Source: Bog-159 sp963843255
Lineage (GTDB): Bacteria; Acidobacteriota; Terriglobia; Bryobacterales; Bryobacteraceae
Length of the DNA stretch: 64,000 bases
Assembly: GCA_963843255.1 (NCBI GenBank)
Contig: CAWJJQ010000010.1
Coordinates: 186,001-250,000 of the forward strand
Reading direction: 5' to 3'
Shown here: positions 52,811-61,004 of the stretch, piece after piece
Position numbering within the stretch: position 1 is the first letter of the stretch
Layout: each line of letters starts with the position of its first letter
Notes under the pieces: model-generated
Database searches by the model: none
What the model was told of the DNA's origin: nothing
The model's input: the letters and a program-made list of their open reading frames with translations, nothing else
Position numbers and translations under genes: made by a program

Positions 52811-54363
52811 CGGGCGGCCGGCGAGACCGAGGAAGCCACCGCTCCTGTAGCCAGCGGATTGGCCAGGTGATGCTCGGCGTAATAGCCGGGCCGCACCCGT
52901 TCCACGATCTGTGCCACGGGCCGGTCGAGCACCTGGAAGTAAGGCTGCGGATTGAGGCCGATCCAGAACGCCCAAACGATCAGCGGCGCGAAGACGGCGA
53001 TCTCGCGGAACGACAGGTCGCGCAGCTTCATATTCTTCTCCGAAACATCGCCGAGCATGGTGCGCTGGAACAGCCAGATCAGGTAAGCGGCGCCCAGCGC
53101 GATGCCTACCGCGCCCCAGAAGGCCCAATTAAACGACATCTGGTAAGCACCCTGCAGGATCGTGATCTCGCCGACGAAGCCATTGAGCGCCGGCATACCC
53201 AGCGAACTCAGCGCGGCGATCAGGAAGACGATGGTGAATACCGGCATCACTTTCATCAGGCCGCCGTATTCGGAGATCTCGCGGGTGTGGCGCCGCTCGT
53301 AAACTACGCCCACGATCAGGAAGAGCATGCCGGTAGAGATGCCGTGGTTGATCTGCTGGATGATCGACCCCGCAATCCCCGCGGGATTCAGGGAGAAGAT
53401 CCCGAGCGTGCAGAACCCCAGGTGGCTGACCGAGGAATAGGCCACCAGCTTCTTCCAGTCCTTCTGCATCAGGCAGGCCAGCGCGCCGTAGACGATACCG
53501 ATGATGGAGAGTACCGCCATCACGTTCACGATGGTGGAATTTTTGGCGGACTCCGGCAGCAGCGGGAGGGAAAAGCGTAGAAATCCGTACGTCCCCATTT
53601 TCAGCAGGACGCTGGCCAGGATCACCGAGCCGGCCGTGGGAGCTTCTGTATGCGCATCGGGCAGCCAGGTATGGAACGGGAACATGGGGACCTTCACCGC
53701 GAAGCCCACGAAGAAGGCCCAGAAGACCCACCACTGCATGGTTGGCGAAAGGCTGGTGCGGAGCAGATCGGCAAAATCGAAAGAGTAAGTTTGGAATTGT
53801 GTGTAGTGCTGGAAATACAGCGTCAGGATGCCGAGAAACATCAGCACCGAGCCGATCAGGGTATAAATGATGAACTTAATGGCCGCATACGCGCGCCGCT
53901 GCCCGCCCCAGATGGCGATGATGAAGTACATGGGCACCAGCACGGTCTCCCAGAACACGAAGAACAGTAGCAGGTCGAGCGACATGAACACGCCCAGCAT
54001 GGCCGTCTGCAGAAGCAGGAAGAACGCGTAGTATTCCTTGAGCCGGTTCTCGATGGCGTTCCAACTCGACAGGATCGCCAGAAAACCGACCACCGTGGTG
54101 AGCATGACCAGGAGCATGCCCAGGCCGTCGACGCCCAGGTGGTAAGAAGCGCCGATGCTGGGAATCCAGGAGGCCTGCTCTTCGAACGCCCAAGTTTTGG
54201 TGCGATCGAACTGGAACACCAGGGGCAACGAAACCAGGAAACCGGCAAACGCCGCGATGTTGGCCCACAGCTTGACCAAGCGCGGGTTCGACGAAGGCAG
54301 GAACATCAGAACCACGAGGCCGGCCAACGGCGTAAACAGGACGATCGACAGAATGTGGTCCAT
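52807..54363 (-). CDS. nuoM: NADH-quinone oxidoreductase subunit M
   Basis: 518 residues with about 13-14 transmembrane segments. Family motifs are present: FWETVLVPMYFII, MFPFHTWLPDAHTEAPTAGS and LLKMGTYGFLR, then the Lys in MQKDWKKLVAYSSVSHLG. It should be an antiporter-like proton-pumping subunit of complex I. The ATG at 54363 gives the normal DHILSIVLFTPLAG beginning. No other nuo gene is in the window, so it is an orphan copy. Its stop overlaps the convergent metallopeptidase-like gene by 4 nt. Confidence 0.93.
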   Translation of the reverse strand: MDHILSIVLFTPLAGLVVLMFLPSSNPRLVKLWANIAAFAGFLVSLPLVFQFDRTKTWAFEEQASWIPSIGASYHLGVDGLGMLLVMLTTVVGFLAILSSWNAIENRLKEYYAFFLLLQTAMLGVFMSLDLLLFFVFWETVLVPMYFIIAIWGGQRRAYAAIKFIIYTLIGSVLMFLGILTLYFQHYTQFQTYSFDFADLLRTSLSPTMQWWVFWAFFVGFAVKVPMFPFHTWLPDAHTEAPTAGSVILASVLLKMGTYGFLRFSLPLLPESAKNSTIVNVMAVLSIIGIVYGALACLMQKDWKKLVAYSSVSHLGFCTLGIFSLNPAGIAGSIIQQINHGISTGMLFLIVGVVYERRHTREISEYGGLMKVMPVFTIVFLIAALSSLGMPALNGFVGEITILQGAYQMSFNWAFWGAVGIALGAAYLIWLFQRTMLGDVSEKNMKLRDLSFREIAVFAPLIVWAFWIGLNPQPYFQVLDRPVAQIVERVRPGYYAEHHLANPLATGAVASSVSPAAR

Positions 54364-54399
54364 AGGGCGGATTGGAGAAGCTATCTTAGCACCAAGAAG

Positions 54400-54427
54400 G
54401 AGGGGCGGCGCACGCAGTCCGCCCCTC
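54400..54427 (-). terminator. Hairpin after SPFH gene
   Basis: A 9-bp stem GAGGGGCGG/CCGCCCCTC with a 10-nt loop lies 13 nt after the SPFH stop on the minus strand and before nuoM. It has no clear U tract, so it could be a weak terminator or an mRNA-stabilising hairpin. Confidence 0.45.
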
Positions 54428-54439
54428 TGCCATGATTCG

Positions 54440-55552
54440 TCACTCGGCGCGCAGAGTGACGGTTCGCTCCAGCAACGCATCCATGCCGCCGACTACGGTG
54501 ATCTTCTCCACCTTGCCGGCGACCTTTTCCAGCGTTTCGAGCTCCTTCAGCCGCAGCAACAGAGGGTTGCCCTCCATCAGCTTGGCCGTGTTGAGCAGCG
54601 ACCGCGTGGCCGCCGTTTCTTCCCGGCGGCGGATCAGGTTGGCCTGGGCCTGCTTCTCGGCAGTCACCACCTGGTTGAGGATTTCACGGATATCGCCGGG
54701 CAGGATGATGTCCTTCAGCGCGATTTCGCGCACCAGCACACCATAACCTTGCATCTCCCGGCGGACCTCGGCGGATACCGCTTCGTCGATGTCCGTCTTC
54801 TCCGCGAGCACCTGCTCCAGGGTGCGCTTACCGAGCGACTGGCGCACGGCGATCTGCAATGCACGGTGGAGGTACTCGTTGACGTCCTTCAGGCCGGCCC
54901 GGGCCGTCATGACGTCCGCGATCTCGAACACCGCCGAGATGTTCACCCGGACGGTGACCTTATCCTGAGTCAGGATCTCCTGCCCAGGCACCTCCACGTT
55001 CTGGCGCCGGGTTTCAAGCATGTCGATGCGGGGAGCCGCCACCGCGTTCCAGAACCCGTAAGTCCCGGGACCGAGTTCGCGAAGCAGACGCCCATCGAGA
55101 TACAGCAGCCCGCGCTTCCCTTCGTCGATAGCGGCGAAGGTAACGCCGGATTCGCGGCCCAACCGCGCCAGCCCAGGCAGCAGGCGGACGGGCGCTTCGG
55201 GCTCATTGCGTACATCGATCAGCTCGAAAGTAACGTGGATCGCGCCCTTCCAGTACAGCACCCGGCTGGAAGGCGGGATCACGCGGGCGAGGCGGCCATC
55301 CAGGGACACGATCGCCACCTGCGCGTCCGAAGTCTCGACTACGTCGAAGTAGCGCGCGACGATTTCAGGACGTTGGTTCGAGATGTGATCGGCCCACTCG
55401 CCCGCGAATACCAGGTCGCGGACGTTGAAGTGCAGCATCTGGATGCCCCGGCCGAACAGCCAGCGTTCGCCGGGCACCAGGATCTCCACGAACCGGCGGT
55501 TACGGATTACCAGGATCCGTTCGTTGTCACCAACCAATACACGGCGCAGCAT
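54440..55552 (-). CDS. SPFH/band 7 (slipin-like) protein
   Basis: 370 residues from the ATG at 55552. The SPFH domain (about 180-320) includes QEILTQDKVTVRVNISAVFEI, a slipin/stomatin hallmark, and REIALKDIILPGDIREIL followed by the coiled coil VVTAEKQAQANLIRRREETAATRS. The N-terminal 170 residues carry two beta-rich segments and an LVPGERWLFGRG-like motif. Unlike typical slipins there is no N-terminal membrane helix. It is probably a membrane-microdomain scaffold. It carries an unusually perfect ribosome site. Confidence 0.88.
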   Translation of the reverse strand: MLRRVLVGDNERILVIRNRRFVEILVPGERWLFGRGIQMLHFNVRDLVFAGEWADHISNQRPEIVARYFDVVETSDAQVAIVSLDGRLARVIPPSSRVLYWKGAIHVTFELIDVRNEPEAPVRLLPGLARLGRESGVTFAAIDEGKRGLLYLDGRLLRELGPGTYGFWNAVAAPRIDMLETRRQNVEVPGQEILTQDKVTVRVNISAVFEIADVMTARAGLKDVNEYLHRALQIAVRQSLGKRTLEQVLAEKTDIDEAVSAEVRREMQGYGVLVREIALKDIILPGDIREILNQVVTAEKQAQANLIRRREETAATRSLLNTAKLMEGNPLLLRLKELETLEKVAGKVEKITVVGGMDALLERTVTLRAE

Positions 55553-55556
55553 TTTA

Positions 55557-55568
55557 GGATCACCTCCT
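55557..55568 (-). promoter_or_regulatory. Perfect 12-nt Shine-Dalgarno of SPFH gene
   Basis: Read on the minus strand, AGGAGGTGATCC is complementary to the whole 3' tail of bacterial 16S rRNA (GGATCACCTCCT). The distance from the AGGAGG core to the ATG at 55552 is 10 nt. It fixes the start codon. Confidence 0.8.
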
Positions 55569-55805
55569 CTTACTACCACTTACAAAATTGTGAGATTCCC
55601 AGGCCTGACTCCCCAGCCGCACAACGGGCCTAACCTAGAGCGGACTTAGCCGCGCCACCAAAGCAGGCGAAACACGGTTCGCAGTTTCAGGAAAAGCGCA
55701 GAGCAGTGGGACTGGCGCCGGTCCACGCAGAACCAACCGAAGTCAGTTTCGCGAAGGCGGCTGGAGCAAGGCCTGGGTCACTCGGCTATGCTGTTGTCAC
55801 ACAGC

Positions 55806-55877
55806 TTGGATAACGGGAATCGAACCCGCGGCCCACAGATTACCAGTCTGTTGCTCTGCCAGTTGAGCTATATCCGG
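55806..55877 (-). tRNA. tRNA-Thr (anticodon GGT), imperfect acceptor stem
   Basis: On the minus strand the cloverleaf shows a D stem GCTC/GAGC, an anticodon arm ACAGA-CTGGTAA-TCTGT with anticodon GGT, and a T arm GCGGG-TTCGATT-CCCGT. The acceptor stem has five pairs (GGATA/TATCC), but positions 1-72 and 2-71 are C-A mismatches, and CCA is not encoded. It may be a functional but degenerate copy or one recombined by an integrating element. Confidence 0.8.
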
Positions 55878-56102
55878 ATGGATGCGGAAGGTTCCGACGA
55901 CCGCAGGCATACGGTTCTTCAGAGAAGCCGCACCAGCGAGGCATTGGGAACCCCGGCTATATGTGGTCGTCATCATTTCACCTCCAGCTTCATTAGCATA
56001 AATCCACTAGGAGGTGGTGGTCAAGAGAAATTTTATTAATTCTGAGTAACAAAGCGGAAAAGCGAAAAGGGGCGCGTGACTGTGCCTTGTTGACCAGAGT
56101 CC
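55878..56102. other. Intergenic region next to tRNA
   Basis: About 225 nt between the tRNA and the HEVAH gene, with no supportable gene. Together with the 250 nt on the other side of the tRNA, the region lacks reading frames and has an AT-richer patch (GAGAAATTTTATTAATTCTG near 56025-56044). It may hold promoters of the tRNA and the remains of an insertion boundary. No integrase was found. Confidence 0.4.
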
Positions 56103-56954
56103 TTACACGACGCGTGAGCGGCGATTGCGGACGGGTTTGCACCTGGCGAGGATGATCTTCCACCCGCTCCTGGCTGCAGCGGCCTCCTGCACGATGCCGG
56201 CGACCTGTGCGACATCCGCGCGCTCGTCGGGGATGTGCGCCGTGCGGCCGAATTCCTCCGCAAGCGCTCGTCGTTCGGCAGGGCCGTTCCCGCGCTGGAG
56301 CACACCCGCATAGGCTTCGCACGAGTAAGCAAAGATCTCCCGCTTCCCGTACTCAATGTCCAACAGCCACTCCTTCGTACGCGTCTCAGCAAGGCCGATG
56401 GTGGCGCGTTTGCAATTGTGAAAAATGTGCGCAACCTCGTGGACGATAAAGTCGGCGAAGGGATCTGTCTCGGCGAAATATTCCGGTGAGACGTAGCAGG
56501 TGGTCTCTTCGCTGACTCCGACCAGGTGAGGCGCACTCTCTCCAAGCAAGTGAGCGCCAAGACTTGCCAGGTGCAGGTTGGCGAGCGTCCAGGCGGAGCT
56601 GTCGAAGCCGCGCTTGAACAGGAGCGTCTCGATGTTTGCACTCGTCACGAAGACCACAGATTGCCCGGTTGTCGCCAGCACCACGTCCTGCTCAGCTCGC
56701 GGAAACAAGCCGCGCACCATCGGCTCGACCTTCGCGCGGGTCAGCGAGACAGTGTCGCCTTCTGGCAGCCGCGCGTGGCTTCGACCCGTGGACCGTTGCC
56801 TGACTTCGTGAACCAAAGCGCCGCGCAGGTCCTGGTGGGCAAGGTTTGCGCGCTCCAAGAAGTTGCCGGACCAAGCCGCGCAAAGTGGATCAGTCTCGCC
56901 GGTTCGGAGATATCGCTCGATCTCGTCGTTGATGGTCTGCTGCGCTTCGATCAC
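56103..56954 (-). CDS. Putative HExxH metalloprotein
   Basis: 283 residues from GTG at 56954. The zinc-binding helix HEVAHIFHN sits about two thirds along, after FAETDPFADFIV, and further Glu residues (KREIFAYSCEAYAG) could provide the third ligand. No signal peptide is visible, so a cytoplasmic metalloprotein is the inference. It starts 10 nt after the M20 peptidase stop in a three-gene operon. The family is not recognised. Codon use is less GC-biased than in the rest of the window. Confidence 0.7.
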   Translation of the reverse strand: MIEAQQTINDEIERYLRTGETDPLCAAWSGNFLERANLAHQDLRGALVHEVRQRSTGRSHARLPEGDTVSLTRAKVEPMVRGLFPRAEQDVVLATTGQSVVFVTSANIETLLFKRGFDSSAWTLANLHLASLGAHLLGESAPHLVGVSEETTCYVSPEYFAETDPFADFIVHEVAHIFHNCKRATIGLAETRTKEWLLDIEYGKREIFAYSCEAYAGVLQRGNGPAERRALAEEFGRTAHIPDERADVAQVAGIVQEAAAARSGWKIILARCKPVRNRRSRVV

Positions 56955-56964
56955 TCGGGTAGAC

Positions 56965-58386
56965 TCAATCGCCGGCGCGGGAAAGCGCCTTAACCAGTTC
57001 GTACAGGAATGTCTGGCCTTCAAAGAACGCCGTGACGCCCATGCGCTCGTCACGCCCGTGAAACCGGATATCGTCCCGGTCCATGAAAAATCCCTGGACA
57101 CCGTAAGTCGGAATTCCAGCCGCGCGAAGGTACAGTCCATCAGTCGCGCCCATCACCATAATCGGGACCGTGGGCACCCCAGGCCACAACGTGTCAGTGA
57201 GACGGCTGACCGCTCGAAGAACGTCCTCCCGCATGGGTGATGACGGACCTTTGCTGACCTCGCCGTCGATTTTGAGGCTCACCTGATCATCTGCGATTGT
57301 CTGCTTCAGAGTGCTCTCGACGTATGCAACGGCATCGTCCGGTAGAACCCGGCAGTTCACATTCGCCGCCGCCAGTTGTGGCAGCGCGTTCTTGGCGTGG
57401 CCGCCCTCGATTTCCGTTGCCACACAGGTTGTCCGCAGCGTCGCGTTCCAGGCAGTAGTTGCCTGTGCGACCTTCTGCATCGCCTCGGGCGAACCGCCCG
57501 CCACGGCTGCCAGCTCGTTCTTGACAGAACCGGTCTCGATCTTCGACATCGCCTCAAAGTACGCCCGGGTGACGTCATTGGTCTTCAGCGGGAAACCGAA
57601 TCTTGACAGCCTGTCGAGAGCAGCCGCCAAGTGGTAAATCGCGTTGTCCGCAACCGGCAGCGAGCTATGCCCGCCCTTATTGCGCACTTCCAATCGAAAA
57701 TTGATTACGTACTTTTCGCTGACTTGCAGGTCGTTCGAAATCTTCTTGCCGCCGGCCATTTCGCCCCAGCCGCCTTCATTCAGAGCGAACTCCGCGTCAA
57801 TCAGGCCGCGCTTGTTCTTGATCAGCCAGTGGACGCCGTTGTAAGGACCGCCGCCCTCCTCGTCCGCCGTGAGAGCCACGATGATGTCCCGGTCTGGTTT
57901 GAAGCCTTCGCGCTTATAACGGATGAGGTTCGCGATCCAGACGGCGGCCTGCGCCTTATCGTCGGCAGTGCCGCGCCCGTAGAAGTAGCCATCCCGCTCA
58001 ATGAACTGGAATGGATCCATGCTCCAGTCCTCGCGTTTCGCCTCCACCACATCGGTATGCGCCAGCAGCAGAATCGGTTTGCGCAGGCCGCTGCCATGAA
58101 ACCGGACCACCAGGTTCGCTTTTGTGGGGATCGCGCCGCCCACAAAAATATCTTTCTCGGAGAAGCCGGCGGCCCGCAACCGGGTTGCCATGGCTTCGGC
58201 TACTGGAGTGGTCGCACCGGTCGTATAGCCCGATTTGATCTCGACGAGTTCCTTGTAGATGTCGCGAGCTAATTGCCGCTCCGGCTCCGGCGCCATGGCC
58301 TGGGCAATCATGGACCCCACAACCATCAAGAACAAGATCAGGAATTTGAGCATGTCATATTCTGCCATACGCCGCACAGAGCTCAT
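56965..58386 (-). CDS. Secreted M20 family metallopeptidase
   Basis: 473 residues, starting at an ATG that overlaps the upstream stop (ATGA). A signal peptide (LKFLILFLMVVGSMIAQA) precedes the M20 core with metal ligands in LLLAHTDVVEA and GRGTADDKAQAAVW, the Glu pair ADEEGGGP and the dimerisation insert. The final His lies in GFFMDRDDIRFHGRDERM. It should remove amino acids from peptides or acylated amino acids in the periplasm. It is coupled to the GH38-like gene. Confidence 0.9.
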   Translation of the reverse strand: MSSVRRMAEYDMLKFLILFLMVVGSMIAQAMAPEPERQLARDIYKELVEIKSGYTTGATTPVAEAMATRLRAAGFSEKDIFVGGAIPTKANLVVRFHGSGLRKPILLLAHTDVVEAKREDWSMDPFQFIERDGYFYGRGTADDKAQAAVWIANLIRYKREGFKPDRDIIVALTADEEGGGPYNGVHWLIKNKRGLIDAEFALNEGGWGEMAGGKKISNDLQVSEKYVINFRLEVRNKGGHSSLPVADNAIYHLAAALDRLSRFGFPLKTNDVTRAYFEAMSKIETGSVKNELAAVAGGSPEAMQKVAQATTAWNATLRTTCVATEIEGGHAKNALPQLAAANVNCRVLPDDAVAYVESTLKQTIADDQVSLKIDGEVSKGPSSPMREDVLRAVSRLTDTLWPGVPTVPIMVMGATDGLYLRAAGIPTYGVQGFFMDRDDIRFHGRDERMGVTAFFEGQTFLYELVKALSRAGD

Positions 58387-60473
58387 GCCCGGACCGTGAA
58401 CCGGAACTTCATATCGTCGCCGAACCATTGCACGTAATTCGTTCCCCAACCGTTGTTGAAAAGGCTGAAGTGAATGCCCTTGGAAAGTTCTGGCTGCGAA
58501 TTGGAGAAATATATCGGTGATTTCTCTCCGAGCGCTATCAGCGGCGCATCCAGGCTCTCAATCGCAAACGTGCCATGTTCATCCTGGTAGCCGAGTCCAT
58601 TCGAAAGCGCGTGCATGTGCCGGTTTCCGCCGCGAATGACGTCGGCCGGCGACACCCGTCCTTCGACTTTTGAAAGCATCCAATTCCCGGTTCGTGGCGC
58701 TACAGGGTTGAAGGTCAACCAAATAGCTTCGGGCAGGCGGTTCGCGCGCTTGCCAAACCAGGTCAAATTGATGTGGATCACCGGCTCTGATTTAGGAAGT
58801 ACGAGCTCGACGTACAACAACGCCGGCCAGGCTGCTACCGCGGGCGCCGGGTCGCCGCCGTTCTCAATCTCCAACTGCGCCACGATTCGATGTCCGTCAT
58901 GATCCTCAGCCGACAGGCACTTCGTCAGCCTGGTCGTCCATGTCCGGCTTTGTGCGCCGAATTTTTCAATGTTTGGTTTACCGAAATCCTTCGGCGCCCA
59001 GTCAGTTTGAACGGTTATGTAGCTGGCGAGGAACTGATCGTAATCAACCTTTGAAAGCGTCTGGTAGCTGAAGGATGCCAGCGGGTGCTCGCCGGAAGCC
59101 CATTCCCGGCTACTGGCCCTGCTATGCAAGCGCACGACTCGTCCTGTCGCTGGATCGAGCCCGATCGTGAAATGAGCCGTTTCAATTGGCGTGGCGGGGT
59201 CATGCGCCTTCAAGTGAGAGATCTCCGGGACGGCTGGCCTTAGCCGCGTCAATCGATCTTCGGCCTCGGCTCGGAGGGCTGGCGGCAGTGTGGCGATCCC
59301 TTGGTCGATATCGGAGCGCTTCTCGATCCAACTGCCTGTAACCGTCTTGTACCGTGGCTGCTCCAGCATCTGCGCCAGGGCATCCGGCGTGTAGTGATCG
59401 AAGTCCAGCCAGGTTTTGGTGTCGGTACCCCAGGTGTGTTCGGCCGCCAGGGCAAACTTCGCGAGAAATGCCAGATCGTCTTTGCCTCCCACCTGCAACT
59501 TGCCGCTGTCGATCCACTCGGTTCGCAGCCGCAGCACCTCGCGATATCGCGCAAGTTTTACGGGATCGCTCGAAACGCCATAAATCCAGGTGTCGCCGAT
59601 TTCCTGCGTCAGAACCGGCAAGGCGCTTCTAAGGGGTGCTACGGCATCGGCGATCTCGGTCAGGTTCGAAGCTCGAATGGACGCTTTCGGAAATTGTTTC
59701 CTCAGATCCGCAAAGATCTTTCGGATCTCTTCCACGGTATGCGGGCCGGCATTGTCGTCACGGACCTCGACCGCTACCGCCAGGTCCGACTCTGGTATGT
59801 GGACGACGCCGCCGTACTCCAGGCGATGATACATCATGATCACGGAAGCGCCGCCCGGGTCCTTCCAGATAAAGGCGGAAGGCACATCGGGCGGAGTGCT
59901 GGCCGAATTGACGCCGATATCCAGGAATGTCACGCCGTTTTCAGTAAGCGGGCCGATGATTCCCCGCGAATGGCCCGGGACGTCGGTCATCTTCGCCCCG
60001 GTTGTCTTGCGCCCGAATCGCCGGTCCAGTGATTTTGAGAAGCCGATCGCGCCAGCTATGGCGGATCGGTTCAGCAGTTCCGTCTGCCAGGTGAACGGTA
60101 GCGCGTGCCACGCAATATCTCCCCGTCCAATGGCATCCTCCATTCGCTTGCGCTCTTCCGCGCCGGCTTGTTCGAGATATTCATAGAGCAACCAAGAGCC
60201 GGTGGTCCAGACGTACCGCTCCTCACCGGCCTGCCGCAGTGTGTTTGCAATCCGGATGGCTTGAGGGAAGTATTGCGCGAAGTATTTTCTTATGATGGCC
60301 GCTTGCGTATCGACGAACCCTACGTCCAAATGGCACTTGAACATCACCAGAACTCGCTTGACGCTTAGATCGGGACTCTGTGCTTGCGACTGCGCCGCAT
60401 TCGATTCGTTGCTTCCGAACGCCACGCAGCCAGCGGCGCCAACCAGATTCGACACAAATCTACGACGATGCAT
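58383..60473 (-). CDS. Exported GH38/DUF5054-like glycoside hydrolase
   Basis: 696 residues with an RR-containing export signal (HRRRFVSNLVGAAGCVAFG). The N-terminal half has alpha-mannosidase-like features: MFKCHLDVGFVDTQ (metal His/Asp), RMEDAIGRGDIAWHALPFTW and TDVPGHSRGIIGPL with the catalytic Asp region. The C-terminal half is beta-rich. It would act on a sugar-containing substrate, whose identity is unknown. It precedes the M20 peptidase and the HEVAH protein in a tight operon. Confidence 0.8.
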   Translation of the reverse strand: MHRRRFVSNLVGAAGCVAFGSNESNAAQSQAQSPDLSVKRVLVMFKCHLDVGFVDTQAAIIRKYFAQYFPQAIRIANTLRQAGEERYVWTTGSWLLYEYLEQAGAEERKRMEDAIGRGDIAWHALPFTWQTELLNRSAIAGAIGFSKSLDRRFGRKTTGAKMTDVPGHSRGIIGPLTENGVTFLDIGVNSASTPPDVPSAFIWKDPGGASVIMMYHRLEYGGVVHIPESDLAVAVEVRDDNAGPHTVEEIRKIFADLRKQFPKASIRASNLTEIADAVAPLRSALPVLTQEIGDTWIYGVSSDPVKLARYREVLRLRTEWIDSGKLQVGGKDDLAFLAKFALAAEHTWGTDTKTWLDFDHYTPDALAQMLEQPRYKTVTGSWIEKRSDIDQGIATLPPALRAEAEDRLTRLRPAVPEISHLKAHDPATPIETAHFTIGLDPATGRVVRLHSRASSREWASGEHPLASFSYQTLSKVDYDQFLASYITVQTDWAPKDFGKPNIEKFGAQSRTWTTRLTKCLSAEDHDGHRIVAQLEIENGGDPAPAVAAWPALLYVELVLPKSEPVIHINLTWFGKRANRLPEAIWLTFNPVAPRTGNWMLSKVEGRVSPADVIRGGNRHMHALSNGLGYQDEHGTFAIESLDAPLIALGEKSPIYFSNSQPELSKGIHFSLFNNGWGTNYVQWFGDDMKFRFTVRA

Positions 60474-60594
60474 CTGTCCACTGTAGCGCCGTGGCTGTCC
60501 CCGGTTGGGGCCGAGGCGCCCTGTTAAGCATTGGAAAACACCGCGCCCTCAAGAGCCTAACATTCGCCAATGATTGGCCAATGGAGCGAGGGTC

Positions 60595-60965
60595 GTGAAA
60601 ATCGCGAGCTACAACTTAAATTCCATCCGCCGGCGCCTTCCGCTTGTGCTGGATTCGCTCGCGGCCCATAAGCCCGACGGCCTTCCGGGATGCCGGGTAC
60701 TACTCTGCGTCTCGGGGGATGAAAGGCTAAAAGGAGTGGGAACGTTGAGCGTGCGGGAGCCGGAGCATTCCATCATGTCCGAGAAGTGTCGGCTGGAGAT
60801 TCATTGACGTGTTCCGGAAGAATCGACCACATTCTGGCCACGGCCACGCTTGCGTCGAGATGCACCGCGGCAGAAGTGGATCTAGCGCCGCGAAAAGCTG
60901 CCGGCGCTTCGGATCACACTATCGTCTGGGCTGAGTTTGGCGATCCGTCTCCCGCCGACTTGTAA
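60595..60965 (+). pseudogene. xth: Decayed exodeoxyribonuclease III (xth) pseudogene
   Basis: Three remnants of one gene lie in different frames. The N-terminus (VKIASYNLNSIRRRLPLVLD) starts at GTG 60595. A middle piece GWRFIDVFRKNRP lies near 60791-60829. The C-terminus RIDHILATATLASRC to ASDHTIVWAEFG ends at 60965. About 150 residues of the catalytic middle are missing and at least two frameshifts are present. It has no function left as exonuclease. It lies just before the beta-lactamase promoter. Confidence 0.85.
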
Positions 60966-60992
60966 TGCCGCAGACCTGCCGCGCCGCTCCCC

Positions 60993-60998
60993 TATAAT
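60993..60998 (+). promoter_or_regulatory. -10 box of metallo-beta-lactamase gene
   Basis: A perfect TATAAT ends 6 nt before the GTG at 61005. Transcription from the usual position would start on the start codon itself, implying a leaderless mRNA. It lies inside the degraded gap after the xth pseudogene. Confidence 0.5.
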
Positions 60999-61004
60999 GG
61001 ATCC

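Noticed and set aside
55557..55572. GGATCACCTCCT on the plus strand as the end of a 16S rRNA gene
   Set aside because: No further rRNA sequence precedes it; on the minus strand it is a perfect Shine-Dalgarno for the SPFH gene.
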